Shown here one piece after another: positions 7,746-15,323 of a stretch of DNA of 64,000 nt. The stretch comes from Streptomyces sp. NBC_01381 (GTDB taxonomy: Bacteria > Actinomycetota > Actinomycetes > Streptomycetales > Streptomycetaceae), in assembly GCF_026340305.1 (NCBI RefSeq), contig NZ_JAPEPI010000002.1:2356001-2420000 (forward strand). Direction: 5' to 3'. The position numbers were made by a program, and so were the translations under genes. The notes under the pieces were generated by a model. It worked only from the letters and a program-made list of their open reading frames with translations. It searched no databases and was not told the origin of the DNA. The first letter of the stretch is position 1. Each line of letters begins with the position of its first letter.

Positions 7746-9083
7746 TCAGATGTTCCGGAAGCGGTTGATCGCGTCGATGTGCTTGGCCCGCATCTCCGGG
7801 TCGCGCACGCCCAGGCCCTCCTGGGGCGCGAGCGCGAGGACGCCGACCTTGCCCTGGTGGAGGTTGCGGTGCACGTCGTAGGCGGCCTGCCCGGTCTCTT
7901 CGAGGGAGTAGACGCGGGAGAGCGTGGGGTGGATCTTGCCCTTGGCGATCAGCCGGTTGGCCTCCCAGGCCTCGCGGTAGTTGGCGAAGTGCGAGCCCAC
8001 GATCTTCTTCAGGGACATCCACAGGTAGCGGTTGTCGTACTCGTGGTTGTAGCCCGAGGTCGAGGCGCAGGTGACGATCGTGCCGCCCTTGCGCGTGACG
8101 TAGACCGAGGCGCCGAAGGTCTCGCGGCCGGGGTGCTCGAAGACGATGTCCACGTCCTCGCCGCCGGTCAGCTCGCGGATGCGCTTGCCGAAGCGCTTCC
8201 ACTCCTTGGGGTCCTGGGTGTGCTCGTCCTTCCAGAACTTGTAGCCCTCGGCGTTGCGGTCGATGACCGCCTCGGCGCCCATGGCCTCGCAGATGGCGGC
8301 CTTCTCCGGGCTGGAGACGACACAGATCGGGTTGGCGCCGCCGGCCAGGGCGAACTGCGTGGCGTAGGAGCCGAGGCCGCCGCTGGCGCCCCAGATCAGG
8401 ACGTTGTCGCCCTGCTTCATGCCGGCGCCGTTGCGCGAGACCAGCTGGCGGTACGCGGTGGAGTTCACCAGGCCGGGCGATGCGGCCTCTTCCCAGCTCA
8501 GGTGGTCCGGCTTGGGCATCAGCTGGTTGGACTTGACCAGGGCGATCTCCGCGAGGCCGCCGAAGTTCGTCTCGAAGCCCCAGATGCGCTGCTCGGGGTC
8601 GAGCATCGTGTCGTTGTGGCCGTCGGAGGACTCCAGCTCGACGCTCAGACAGTGCGCGACGACCTCGTCGCCCGGGTTCCAGGCGTTCACGCCGGGTCCC
8701 GTGCGAAGGACGACGCCCGCGAGGTCGGAGCCGATGACGTGGTACGGCAGGTCGTGGCGCTTGGTGAGCTCGCTCAGGCGGCCGTAGCGCTCCAGGAAGC
8801 CGAAGGTCGACATCGGCTCGAAGATCGAGGTCCACACGGAGTTGTAGTTGACCGAGGAGGCCATGACGGCCACCAGGGCCTCACCAGGGCCGAGTTCCGG
8901 CACCGGAACATTGTCCAGGTGCAGCGACTTGCGGGGGTCCTTGTCGCGGGTCTCGAGCCCGGCGAACATCTCCGTCTCGTCCTTGTGCACGGTGATCGCG
9001 CGGTACGAGTCGGGCAGGGGGAGAGCGGCGAAGTCGGCGGACGTGGAGTCCGGCGACTGGATCGCGTCCAGGATTTCCTTCAC
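7746..9083 (-). CDS. ccr: Crotonyl-CoA carboxylase/reductase
   Basis: Reductively carboxylates crotonyl-CoA with NADPH and CO2 to (2S)-ethylmalonyl-CoA, the committed step of the pathway and a precursor supply for polyketides. The 445-residue MDR-fold protein has the nucleotide motif 'WGASGGLGSYA' at 231-241. It keeps the four residues known to hold CO2 in the Kitasatospora enzyme, at identical numbering: Asn81, Phe170, Glu171 and His365. The GTG start at 9083 is supported by GGAGG eight bases upstream. It is the first gene of the five-gene operon, with a ~400-bp leader/promoter region shared with the end of the tetR gene. Confidence 0.96.
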   Translation of the reverse strand: MKEILDAIQSPDSTSADFAALPLPDSYRAITVHKDETEMFAGLETRDKDPRKSLHLDNVPVPELGPGEALVAVMASSVNYNSVWTSIFEPMSTFGFLERYGRLSELTKRHDLPYHVIGSDLAGVVLRTGPGVNAWNPGDEVVAHCLSVELESSDGHNDTMLDPEQRIWGFETNFGGLAEIALVKSNQLMPKPDHLSWEEAASPGLVNSTAYRQLVSRNGAGMKQGDNVLIWGASGGLGSYATQFALAGGANPICVVSSPEKAAICEAMGAEAVIDRNAEGYKFWKDEHTQDPKEWKRFGKRIRELTGGEDVDIVFEHPGRETFGASVYVTRKGGTIVTCASTSGYNHEYDNRYLWMSLKKIVGSHFANYREAWEANRLIAKGKIHPTLSRVYSLEETGQAAYDVHRNLHQGKVGVLALAPQEGLGVRDPEMRAKHIDAINRFRNI

Positions 9084-9328
9084 GGTGATGCCTCCGGCGA
9101 AGTGCGGTCCCCCTCTGAGGGGAACACGCTCTTGAGGGTTACGTCGGGTGCTGCTGGTGCTTGTGAGGGTGTGCCGTCGGTTCGGCGGAGGGTGAAGCTC
9201 GGCAGCGCTTGGTGTGGCGCGGGAGGTTGCCTGTGACGCAGGCGTCCGGGCGCACGAGCCGTGGCTTGTGGGGACAGCCGGCGTACGGAAGTTCTCTGCA
9301 CGCCGGCCGCCCGGACAACATCAACGTA

Positions 9329-9343
9329 TGGCACCGCGTGCCA
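9329..9343. promoter_or_regulatory. Candidate operator upstream of ccr
   Basis: TGGCACCGCGTGCCA is a perfect dyad with 6-bp arms and a 3-bp centre, and GTGCCA recurs at 9360-9365. It lies ~245 bp upstream of the ccr start. The neighbouring TetR protein is the obvious candidate to bind it, but this is inference. Confidence 0.4.
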
Positions 9344-9422
9344 AGGGGCAAGACACTGGGTGCCATGAATTTTTGATAGATGATCGATCAGTGCAGGTCA
9401 GAGGGTGTGCGGGCATGACAGA

Positions 9423-9450
9423 GGGGGCGCTACCCGTGGGTAGCGCCCCC
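9423..9450 (-). terminator. Terminator of the TetR gene
   Basis: GGGGGCGCTACCC (9423-9435) and GGGTAGCGCCCCC (9438-9450) form a perfect 13-bp stem with a 2-nt loop. It sits ~35 nt after the tetR stop on the minus strand, without a strong U tract, as is common in Streptomyces. Confidence 0.75.
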
Positions 9451-9485
9451 ATAAAAGCCAAGGACAATCAGGGTGAAACCCGGAC

Positions 9486-10295
9486 CTACGAGGCCCGCTC
9501 CCGCAGTGCTTTCTCGATCGTCCGCATGATCTCGTCCAGCGGTGCGTCCGTCCGTGCGACGGTCACCAGGACATCGCCTCCGGTGCTCACCGAGGCCGCC
9601 GGAGTGGTCGTGGTGTCACGCCCCGCCCCGATGCCCGAACCGAACGTCCTGCGGACGATCGCGAAGGCGTGGTCCAGCTGCGTCTCCACGTCCCCCTGGC
9701 CGCCCGCACGCAGCCACCGGCGAAGGACGTGGTTGTGCGCGGTCACCACCGCCGACGCCGCGACCTCCGCGAGCAGCGGATCGTCGTTGCCGTCGTGGTG
9801 CGCCTGCTCGTCGAAGTGGCCCAGGAGATAGCGCGTGAAGAGCCGTTCGTAGCGGGCCACCGAGGCGATCTCCCGCTCGCGCAGGGTGGGCACCTCGCGC
9901 GTCAGGCGGTAACGCTCCACGGAGACCGCGGGCGAGGCCGCGTACATCTTCATGACTTCCTTGATGCCCCGGCACACCGTGTCCAGCGGGTGCTCGTGCG
10001 GCGGCGCCGCGTTGAGCACCGCCTCCGCCCGGATCAACGTGTCGTCGTGGTCCGGGAAGATCGCCTCTTCCTTGGAGCGGAAGTGCCGGAAGAAGGTCCG
10101 CCGGGCGACTCCGGCCTGCGCCGCGATCTCGTCGACCGTCGTCGCCTCGTACCCCTTGGACGCGAAGAGTTCCATCGCCGCGGCCGCCAGTTCCCGGCGC
10201 ATCTTGAGCCGTTGAGCGGCGGCGCGGCTGCCGGCCGCGCTCTCCGGAGCGTCGGGCGTAGCGGACGTACGTGTGGACTTGGCGGCCTTGGGCAT
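9486..10295 (-). CDS. TetR-family regulator next to the ethylmalonyl-CoA operon
   Basis: A 269-residue TetR-type repressor. The helix-turn-helix lies at about residues 38-80: 'AAMELFASKGYEATTVDEIAAQAGVARRTFFRHF'-type sequence, read here in parts. A long, unusual C-terminal ligand domain follows, with an Ala/Thr-rich linker before the last helix. It lies between ccr and the 3-hydroxyacyl-CoA dehydrogenase, all on the minus strand, and this position is conserved in streptomycetes as I recall. That suggests it senses an acyl-CoA and controls one or both. ATG 10295 was chosen; an in-frame ATG at 10313 would add six residues. A hairpin terminator ends its transcript. Confidence 0.85.
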   Translation of the reverse strand: MPKAAKSTRTSATPDAPESAAGSRAAAQRLKMRRELAAAAMELFASKGYEATTVDEIAAQAGVARRTFFRHFRSKEEAIFPDHDDTLIRAEAVLNAAPPHEHPLDTVCRGIKEVMKMYAASPAVSVERYRLTREVPTLREREIASVARYERLFTRYLLGHFDEQAHHDGNDDPLLAEVAASAVVTAHNHVLRRWLRAGGQGDVETQLDHAFAIVRRTFGSGIGAGRDTTTTPAASVSTGGDVLVTVARTDAPLDEIMRTIEKALRERAS

Positions 10296-10306
10296 GACCC
10301 GAACGT

Positions 10307-10322
10307 ACTGCATATGCGCAGT
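10307..10322. promoter_or_regulatory. Possible autoregulatory dyad at the tetR start
   Basis: ACTGCATATGCGCAGT has ACTGC/GCAGT arms around six bases and lies 12-27 bp upstream of the chosen tetR start, where a repressor would block its own gene. It is a short dyad and could be chance. Confidence 0.3.
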
Positions 10323-10419
10323 CGAGTGCTCCTGCGGGACGGGGCCGCCCGACGGATCGAGCAGCCCGCCCCAGTCCGTGCGCGGTCTTTCGCCGGGCGC
10401 GCTCCCCTCCGTGCCCGGC

Positions 10420-12201
10420 TTACCGCCGGGCATATTCGCGGAAGCCGCGGCCGGTCTTGCGGCCGAGGCAGCCCGCGGCCACCAGGTGTTCGAGCAGGGG
10501 AGCGGGGGCGAGACCCGGGTCGCGGAACTCGCTGTGCAGGACCTTCTCGATGGCCAGCGAGACATCGAGGCCGACGACGTCCAGGAGCTCGAAGGGGCCC
10601 ATGGGGTAGCCGCCGCCGAGCTTCATCGCGGCGTCGATGTCGTCGAGCGTCGCGTAGTGCTCCTCGACCATCTTGATCGCGTTGTTGAGGTAGGGGAACA
10701 GGAGCGCGTTCACGATGAAGCCCGCGCGGTCCCCGCAGTCCACCGGGTGCTTCTTGATCGTCGCGCAGACCTCGCGGACCGTCGCGTGCACCTCGTCGGT
10801 CGTCAGGACCGTGCGGACGACCTCGACCAGCTTCATCGCCGGCGCCGGGTTGAAGAAGTGCATGCCGATCACGTCGCCGGGCCGCGAGGTGGCGCGGGCA
10901 CAGGCCACGACCGGCAGGGACGAGGTGGTGGTCGCCAGGATCGCGCCCGGCTTGCAGACCTTGTCGAACGCCGCGAACAGCTGCTGCTTGATCTCCAGGT
11001 CCTCGGCGACCGCCTCGAGGGCCAGGTCGACATCGGCGAACGCGTCGTACGAACCGGCCGGAGCGATCCGGTCCAGGGTCTTGGCCGCCGTCTCCGCCGT
11101 CATCCGCCCCTTCTCGACAGAGCGCGAAAGCGATTTGCCGATACGGGCCTTGGCCTTCTCCGCCTTCTCCTCGCTGCGCGCGGCGAGCACCACGTCGTAG
11201 CCGGCCTTGGCGAACACCTCGGCGATGCCGGACGCCATGGTCCCCGACCCCGCGACGCCGACCGACCGGATCTCCCGGCCGCCGATCTGCTGACCGCTCT
11301 CCAGCGGGGTCAGCGCGTCACGCACCACGACCGAGCTGCCCGGCTCCTGGTACGAGTAGAAGCCGCGCCCCGACTTGCGGCCGGTCAGACCCGCCTCGCT
11401 GAGCTGCTTGAGGATCGGCGCGGGGGCGTGAAGGCGGTCCTGCGACTCCGTGTACATGGCGTCGAGGACCGTGCGGGCCGTGTCGACGCCGATCAGGTCG
11501 AGCAGCGCGAGCGGGCCCATCGGCAGGCCGCAGCCCAGCTTCATCGCCGCGTCGATGTCCTCGCGGGACGCGTACTTCGCCTCGTACATCGCGGCGGCCT
11601 GGTTGAGGTAGCCGAAGAGCAGTCCGTCGGCGACGAAGCCGGGCCGGTCGCCGACCGCCACGGGCTCCTTGCCCAGGGCGTACGCGAGCTCGGTGACGGC
11701 GGCGACGGCGGCGGGCGCGGTAAGCACCGACGAGACGACCTCGACCAGCTTCATCGCCGGTGCCGGGTTGAAGAAGTGCAGGCCCAACACCCGCTCGGGG
11801 CGCGCCGATTCGGCGGCGAGGCGCGTCACGGACAGCGCGTTGGTGCCGGTCGCGATGATCGTCTCGGGGCGCACGACGCCGTCGAGCTCACGGACGATCT
11901 GCTGCTTGATCTCGTACGACTCCGGGGCGACCTCGATCACCAGGTCGGCGTCGGCCGCGGCGCTCAGGTCGGTGAAGGTGCGCAGGCGGGCGAGGGCGCC
12001 CTGCCGCTCGTCCTCGGTGAGGTGCTCGCGGCGCACGGCCCGCTCGGTCGAAGCCTCGATCGCGGTGACGGCGTGCACGGCAGCCGCCTCGCTGATGTCG
12101 ATGCCGATGACCTCGCGGCCCGCGCGGATCAGGACCTCGGCGATGCCGGTGCCCATGGTGCCGAGACCGATCACGGCGACGGTGTTCAAGGGAGTGTCCA
12201 T
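10420..12201 (-). CDS. Double-length 3-hydroxyacyl-CoA dehydrogenase (tandem duplication)
   Basis: A 593-residue protein made of two fused 3-hydroxybutyryl-CoA dehydrogenase units. Each has a Rossmann NAD site (GLGTMGTG at ~12-19 and GSGTMASG at ~318-325), a 'FFNPAPAMKLVEVV' block with catalytic His142 and His448, and a C-terminal dimer domain ending 'GRKSGRGFY' or 'GRKTGRGFR'. In the second unit the expected Ser427 and Asn498 are present. In the first unit they are Asn121 and Asp192, so the first active site looks altered. It should interconvert acetoacetyl-CoA and 3-hydroxybutyryl-CoA, supplying crotonyl-CoA to the neighbouring ccr pathway. ATG 12201 has GGAG eight bases upstream. Confidence 0.9.
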   Translation of the reverse strand: MDTPLNTVAVIGLGTMGTGIAEVLIRAGREVIGIDISEAAAVHAVTAIEASTERAVRREHLTEDERQGALARLRTFTDLSAAADADLVIEVAPESYEIKQQIVRELDGVVRPETIIATGTNALSVTRLAAESARPERVLGLHFFNPAPAMKLVEVVSSVLTAPAAVAAVTELAYALGKEPVAVGDRPGFVADGLLFGYLNQAAAMYEAKYASREDIDAAMKLGCGLPMGPLALLDLIGVDTARTVLDAMYTESQDRLHAPAPILKQLSEAGLTGRKSGRGFYSYQEPGSSVVVRDALTPLESGQQIGGREIRSVGVAGSGTMASGIAEVFAKAGYDVVLAARSEEKAEKAKARIGKSLSRSVEKGRMTAETAAKTLDRIAPAGSYDAFADVDLALEAVAEDLEIKQQLFAAFDKVCKPGAILATTTSSLPVVACARATSRPGDVIGMHFFNPAPAMKLVEVVRTVLTTDEVHATVREVCATIKKHPVDCGDRAGFIVNALLFPYLNNAIKMVEEHYATLDDIDAAMKLGGGYPMGPFELLDVVGLDVSLAIEKVLHSEFRDPGLAPAPLLEHLVAAGCLGRKTGRGFREYARR

Positions 12202-12546
12202 GTGTGGACTCCAGGAAGGTGAGTGACGACTGAGGGGCGCACGCGGGCGCTTTGAGGGATGCGCGGCGTACGGAGGGAGGTGCTGCGTGTCGTGACCGGG
12301 CGGCGAAAGCGCGCACGCCCGTGAGAAGTCGACCGGCTCTGTCCCGGAGCCACGTCGTACTGGGTGGAGCTGAGGTACCTGAAGTACCGAACCGACAAGC
12401 AATCGCGCCGGCTGCGTCACCAGGCCGCCGCGAGAAAAGAAACTGCTTTACGAGGAGTGTGCCCCGCTCACATGAGACTAACCGGCGAGTAACGAGCGCG
12501 CCAGTCCCCGGTGTTTGTGATCTACATCGCGGATAGGCTCCCCGTC
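12202..12546. other. Divergent promoter region, no gene
   Basis: These ~345 bases lie between the divergent 3-hydroxyacyl-CoA dehydrogenase and HEAT-repeat genes. Both strands show open frames but no recognisable protein. A short dyad GGTAC-CTGAA-GTACC is at 12374-12388, and an AT-richer patch (around 12433-12452) could hold promoter elements. Nothing else stands out. Confidence 0.45.
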
Positions 12547-13119
12547 ATGGACGTGGAGTTGCGGACGGTGACGGAACGCTTACGCCGCGAGGCGGGGGTC
12601 TCGAAGGCCTACGAGAGGCTGGTGGCGACCGCCGATCGGGAAGAACTGGCGGACGTGCTCGCGGCGGCCGGGCAGCCGCTGTGGGCGCGCGAACTGGCGG
12701 CGGTCCGGCTCGGCGCGGCCGGGGACCGCCGGGCCTTCGAGTCGCTGGTGCTGTTGCTCAACCACCGGGATCCCTCGCGGTGCGCGGCCGCCGCCTACGC
12801 CCTGGGGCGGCTCGGCGACCCGCGCACGGCGCGCGCGGCGGCCGCCCTCGCCACCAATGAACTGCGCATCGCCTACGCCCTGCATCCGGTGCGCCTGCTC
12901 ACCGAGCTGCATGCCCCCGAGTCGGTGCCCGCCCTGATCACCACGCTGCAGCGCAGGCTCGTCCCGCACGACCCGTACGGGAAGATCGCGCTCGCGTGCG
13001 TGGAGGGCCTCGGCGCCCTTGGGGACCCGCGGGCCAGGGACGTCCTGACGAGGGCGAGCGGCCATCCGCGGCTCGCCGCGGCGGCGTCCGCGGCGCTTGC
13101 CCGGCTGCCGGACCAGTGA
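12547..13119 (+). CDS. HEAT-repeat protein
   Basis: A 190-residue helical protein with PBS-lyase/HEAT-like repeats. Repeating 'ARELAAVRLGAAGDRRAFESLVLLL', 'AAAYALGRLGDPRTARA' and 'GALGDPRARDVLTRA' patterns place alanine-rich helices about every 30 residues. There is no signal peptide, membrane segment or catalytic motif. It is probably a protein-binding scaffold. I recall orthologues carrying an 'adenylosuccinate lyase' label, which the sequence does not support. The ATG at 12547 was preferred to an upstream ATG at 12511 because the extra residues look like leader. It converges on the RidA gene with 12 bp between stops. Confidence 0.7.
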   Translation: MDVELRTVTERLRREAGVSKAYERLVATADREELADVLAAAGQPLWARELAAVRLGAAGDRRAFESLVLLLNHRDPSRCAAAAYALGRLGDPRTARAAAALATNELRIAYALHPVRLLTELHAPESVPALITTLQRRLVPHDPYGKIALACVEGLGALGDPRARDVLTRASGHPRLAAAASAALARLPDQ

Positions 13120-13131
13120 CGCAGCGGTGCC

Positions 13132-13524
13132 CTACAGCACCGCGTACGCCTCGATCTCCATCAGGCACTCCGGCGAGACCAGCGCGGAGACCTGGACCGC
13201 CGAGGCTGCGGGGAGGCGCGCCGGGTCCAGATAGGTGTCACGGGCGGTGCGGATCGCGGGCATGTACGCCATGTCCGTGACGAAGTACGTCAGTTTCACG
13301 ACGTCCCTGAAGCTGCCGCCCACGGCCACGAGGCAGTGCCACAGATTGTCGAAGACCTGCCGCGCCTGCGCGGCGGGATCGCCCTCGCCGACCAGGTTTC
13401 CCTCCTTGTCCAGGGGGAGTTGGCCGGAGATCGCCACGAAGCGGCCCGTGCCCATGACCACGTGCGTGTACTGCGTGGCGGGGGAGACGCCGTCGGGGGC
13501 GCTGATGTGGGTCAGTCGGCTCAT
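13132..13524 (-). CDS. RidA/YjgF-family enamine/imine deaminase
   Basis: A 130-residue RidA-superfamily protein: 'GRFVAISGQLPLDKEGNLVG', 'QVFDNLWHCLVAVGGSFRDVVKLTYFVTD' and 'SAVQVSALVSPECLMEIEAYAVL'. Classical RidA uses an Arg in 'R.AVxVxxLPxxxxVEIE'. Here that region reads 'ASAVQVSALVSPECLMEIE' without the Arg, so it belongs to a subgroup whose enamine-hydrolysing activity is uncertain. Such proteins usually form trimers in the cytoplasm. The start ATG 13524 was chosen; an in-frame ATG at 13542 would add six residues. No Shine-Dalgarno favours either. Confidence 0.8.
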   Translation of the reverse strand: MSRLTHISAPDGVSPATQYTHVVMGTGRFVAISGQLPLDKEGNLVGEGDPAAQARQVFDNLWHCLVAVGGSFRDVVKLTYFVTDMAYMPAIRTARDTYLDPARLPAASAVQVSALVSPECLMEIEAYAVL

Positions 13525-13525
13525 G

Positions 13526-13540
13526 GGTCCATCTTGGACC
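13526..13540. promoter_or_regulatory. Dyad at the RidA start
   Basis: GGTCCA and TGGACC flank TCT, forming a perfect dyad that directly abuts the RidA start codon. It could be a repressor site (GntR-like in form) or a leader hairpin. The evidence is the symmetry alone. Confidence 0.3.
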
Positions 13541-13602
13541 ATGGAGCCATCAACGCCCCCGACGGGCATGGGTGTTGTCCGGACACCCGGGGTTCGGCCC
13601 GG

Positions 13603-15171
13603 CTAGCTGCGGAAGCCGAGCAGGCCGTGCAGCGTGGCCCCGCGCCCCGAACCGGCCTTCGTGCTCAGCGGCTTGGGGTCGGGCAGTGCCTTGCACACCG
13701 CGTCGATCTCGCCGCCGCTGCGCGGCACCTTCCCGTTCTCCAGATACGTCGCCAGGTGTTCGTCCAGGCAGCTGCTGCCGGACAGGGTGATGCCGTGGTT
13801 GCCGCCGCCCTGCTCGACGACCAGACTCGATCCGTCCAGCTTGCGGTGCATCGTGACGCCGCCCTCGTACGGTGTGGCCGCGTCGTCCGTCGCCTGGAAG
13901 AGGAGCGTCGGCGGGAGCTGTGCGTTGGACACGTCCGTCGGCCGGAGCGACTCCGTCGGCCAGAACGCGCACGGGGCGTTGTACCAGGCGTTGTTCCACG
14001 CCATGAACGGTGCCTTCTCGTGGACCCGCCAGTTGTCGTCGCGCCAGGTGCCCCAGTCGCGCGGCCAGGACGCGTCACGGCACTGCACGGAGGCGTAGAC
14101 GCTGTAGCCGTTGTCGCCCGCCGCGTCGACGGCGCCGAAGTTCTCGTACGCCTCCACGAGCGGATCCGCGTCCTTGTCGTTCACATACGCGGCGAACGCC
14201 TCGGCCAGGAACGGCCAGTAGCCGTTGAAGTAGCCGCCGGGGAGGTAGGTGTCCTCCAGCTCACCGGCGCCGACCTTCTTGCCCGCGGGCTTCTTGGCGA
14301 CGGCCCCCCGCATCGCGTACCACTTGGCCTCGACCTTCGCCGGGTCCTTGCCGAGCTTGTACGTCTTGTCGTGCTGGGCGACCCAGGCGGCGAACGCCTT
14401 GTGGCGTGCGTCGAAGGCGTAGTCCTGCTGGAGGTTGTCGTCGTACCAGACGCCCGTCGGGTCGACCATCGAGTCGAGGGCCATCCGGCGTACGCGGTCC
14501 GGATAGAGCTTTCCGTAGACGGCACCCAGGTAGGTGCCGTACGAGTAGCCGAAGTAGTTGATCTTCTTGGCGCCGAGGGCGCCGCGGATCGCGTCCATGT
14601 CCCTGACCGCGCTCACCGTGTCGATGAACGGCAGTACGTCCGCGTACTTCTCGGCGCACGCCTTCGCGAAGGACTGGGTCCGCTTGAGGTTCGCCTTCTC
14701 GATCGCGGGTGTGGCGGGCACGGTGTCGGGGCGCACCGGGGAGGAGTGGCCGGGGCGGCAGTTCAGTGCCGGTGTGCTCTTGCCGACGCCGCGCGGGTCG
14801 AAGCCGATGACGTCGTACTGCGCCGCCACCTTCGCCGGCAGCGACTTCGCGACGAACCCGGCGAGCGAAAGACCGCTGCCGCCGGGGCCGCCGGGGTTGA
14901 CCAGGAGCGGGCCCTGGGACTTCTTCGCGGTGTGCGGGACGCGGGACAGCGCGAGGGTGATCTGCCGGCCGTGCGGCCGGTCGTGGTCCAGGGGCACCTT
15001 CAGGGAGGCGCACTGCAGTGTGGGGTAGTCCTTGGTCGTGCACTTCTTCCAGGTGAGGGTGGGCGTACGCGGGGTGCTTGTGCTGTCGGCGCTCGCTGCG
15101 GGCACCGCGGCCGTGACCATCGAGGCCACCACCGCGGCGACGCCGCACAGGGCGACGGCGCGTTTCTTCAT
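13603..15171 (-). CDS. Secreted alpha/beta-hydrolase, tripeptidyl-aminopeptidase type
   Basis: A 522-residue exported hydrolase of the peptidase S33 / Streptomyces Tap-SlpD type that releases N-terminal tripeptides from proteins outside the cell. A Sec signal peptide (KKR, hydrophobic core, 'PAASA' cleavage near residue 28) is clear. 'LLVNPGGPGGSG' (89-100) is the oxyanion region and 'FGYSYGTYLG' carries nucleophile Ser210. 'QATDDAATPYEG' supplies the acid, and 'GGGNHGITLSGSSCLDEHL' supplies the histidine and a conserved cysteine. The C-terminal domain is the family's TAP-like domain. It is transcribed alone, between the RidA and radical SAM genes. Exact peptide preference is not predictable. 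Confidence 0.9.
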   Translation of the reverse strand: MKKRAVALCGVAAVVASMVTAAVPAASADSTSTPRTPTLTWKKCTTKDYPTLQCASLKVPLDHDRPHGRQITLALSRVPHTAKKSQGPLLVNPGGPGGSGLSLAGFVAKSLPAKVAAQYDVIGFDPRGVGKSTPALNCRPGHSSPVRPDTVPATPAIEKANLKRTQSFAKACAEKYADVLPFIDTVSAVRDMDAIRGALGAKKINYFGYSYGTYLGAVYGKLYPDRVRRMALDSMVDPTGVWYDDNLQQDYAFDARHKAFAAWVAQHDKTYKLGKDPAKVEAKWYAMRGAVAKKPAGKKVGAGELEDTYLPGGYFNGYWPFLAEAFAAYVNDKDADPLVEAYENFGAVDAAGDNGYSVYASVQCRDASWPRDWGTWRDDNWRVHEKAPFMAWNNAWYNAPCAFWPTESLRPTDVSNAQLPPTLLFQATDDAATPYEGGVTMHRKLDGSSLVVEQGGGNHGITLSGSSCLDEHLATYLENGKVPRSGGEIDAVCKALPDPKPLSTKAGSGRGATLHGLLGFRS

Positions 15172-15323
15172 CGGGCCTCCCGGGGCGGGGGGTTCGGGAC
15201 CGTGGGTGCCACGGCCCCCGCGGCATCGTCCCGGAAAGCCCGCTCGGAAGGGCTCGTTCTGCCGATGAATGACCTGAAAGAGAACGGTTCACCGCGGCGC
15301 GCGGGTCAGGTCCGGAGGTCGGA

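Larger units (their letters stand above)
9084..9485. other. ccr promoter/leader region, no gene
   Basis: About 400 bases separate ccr from the 3' end of the TetR gene. The part nearest ccr is GC-rich and reads open on the minus strand, but shows no family resemblance. The interval holds a 15-bp dyad (9329-9343) with a further GTGCCA half-site at 9360-9365, a TGATCGATCA palindrome at 9381-9390 inside the only AT-rich patch, and the tetR terminator (9423-9450). The ccr promoter most likely lies around the AT-rich patch. Confidence 0.5.

Noticed and set aside
5929..7881. 650-codon open frame on the plus strand opposite meaA
   Set aside because: It is the antisense shadow of a high-GC gene; composition is Val/Leu/Arg/Gly/Asp-rich with no family resemblance, while meaA on the other strand is unmistakable.
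9084..9338. Short minus-strand protein between ccr and the TetR gene
   Set aside because: The open frames there are Arg/Pro-rich, lack family resemblance and lie where the ccr leader is expected.
5701..9485. Cobalamin riboswitch controlling B12-dependent meaA
   Set aside because: meaA is 17 bp after ccr inside an operon, and I could not find a B12-box-like sequence in the ccr leader.
10273..12222. 649-codon plus-strand frame opposite the fused dehydrogenase
   Set aside because: Antisense shadow; the minus strand has conserved motifs twice over.
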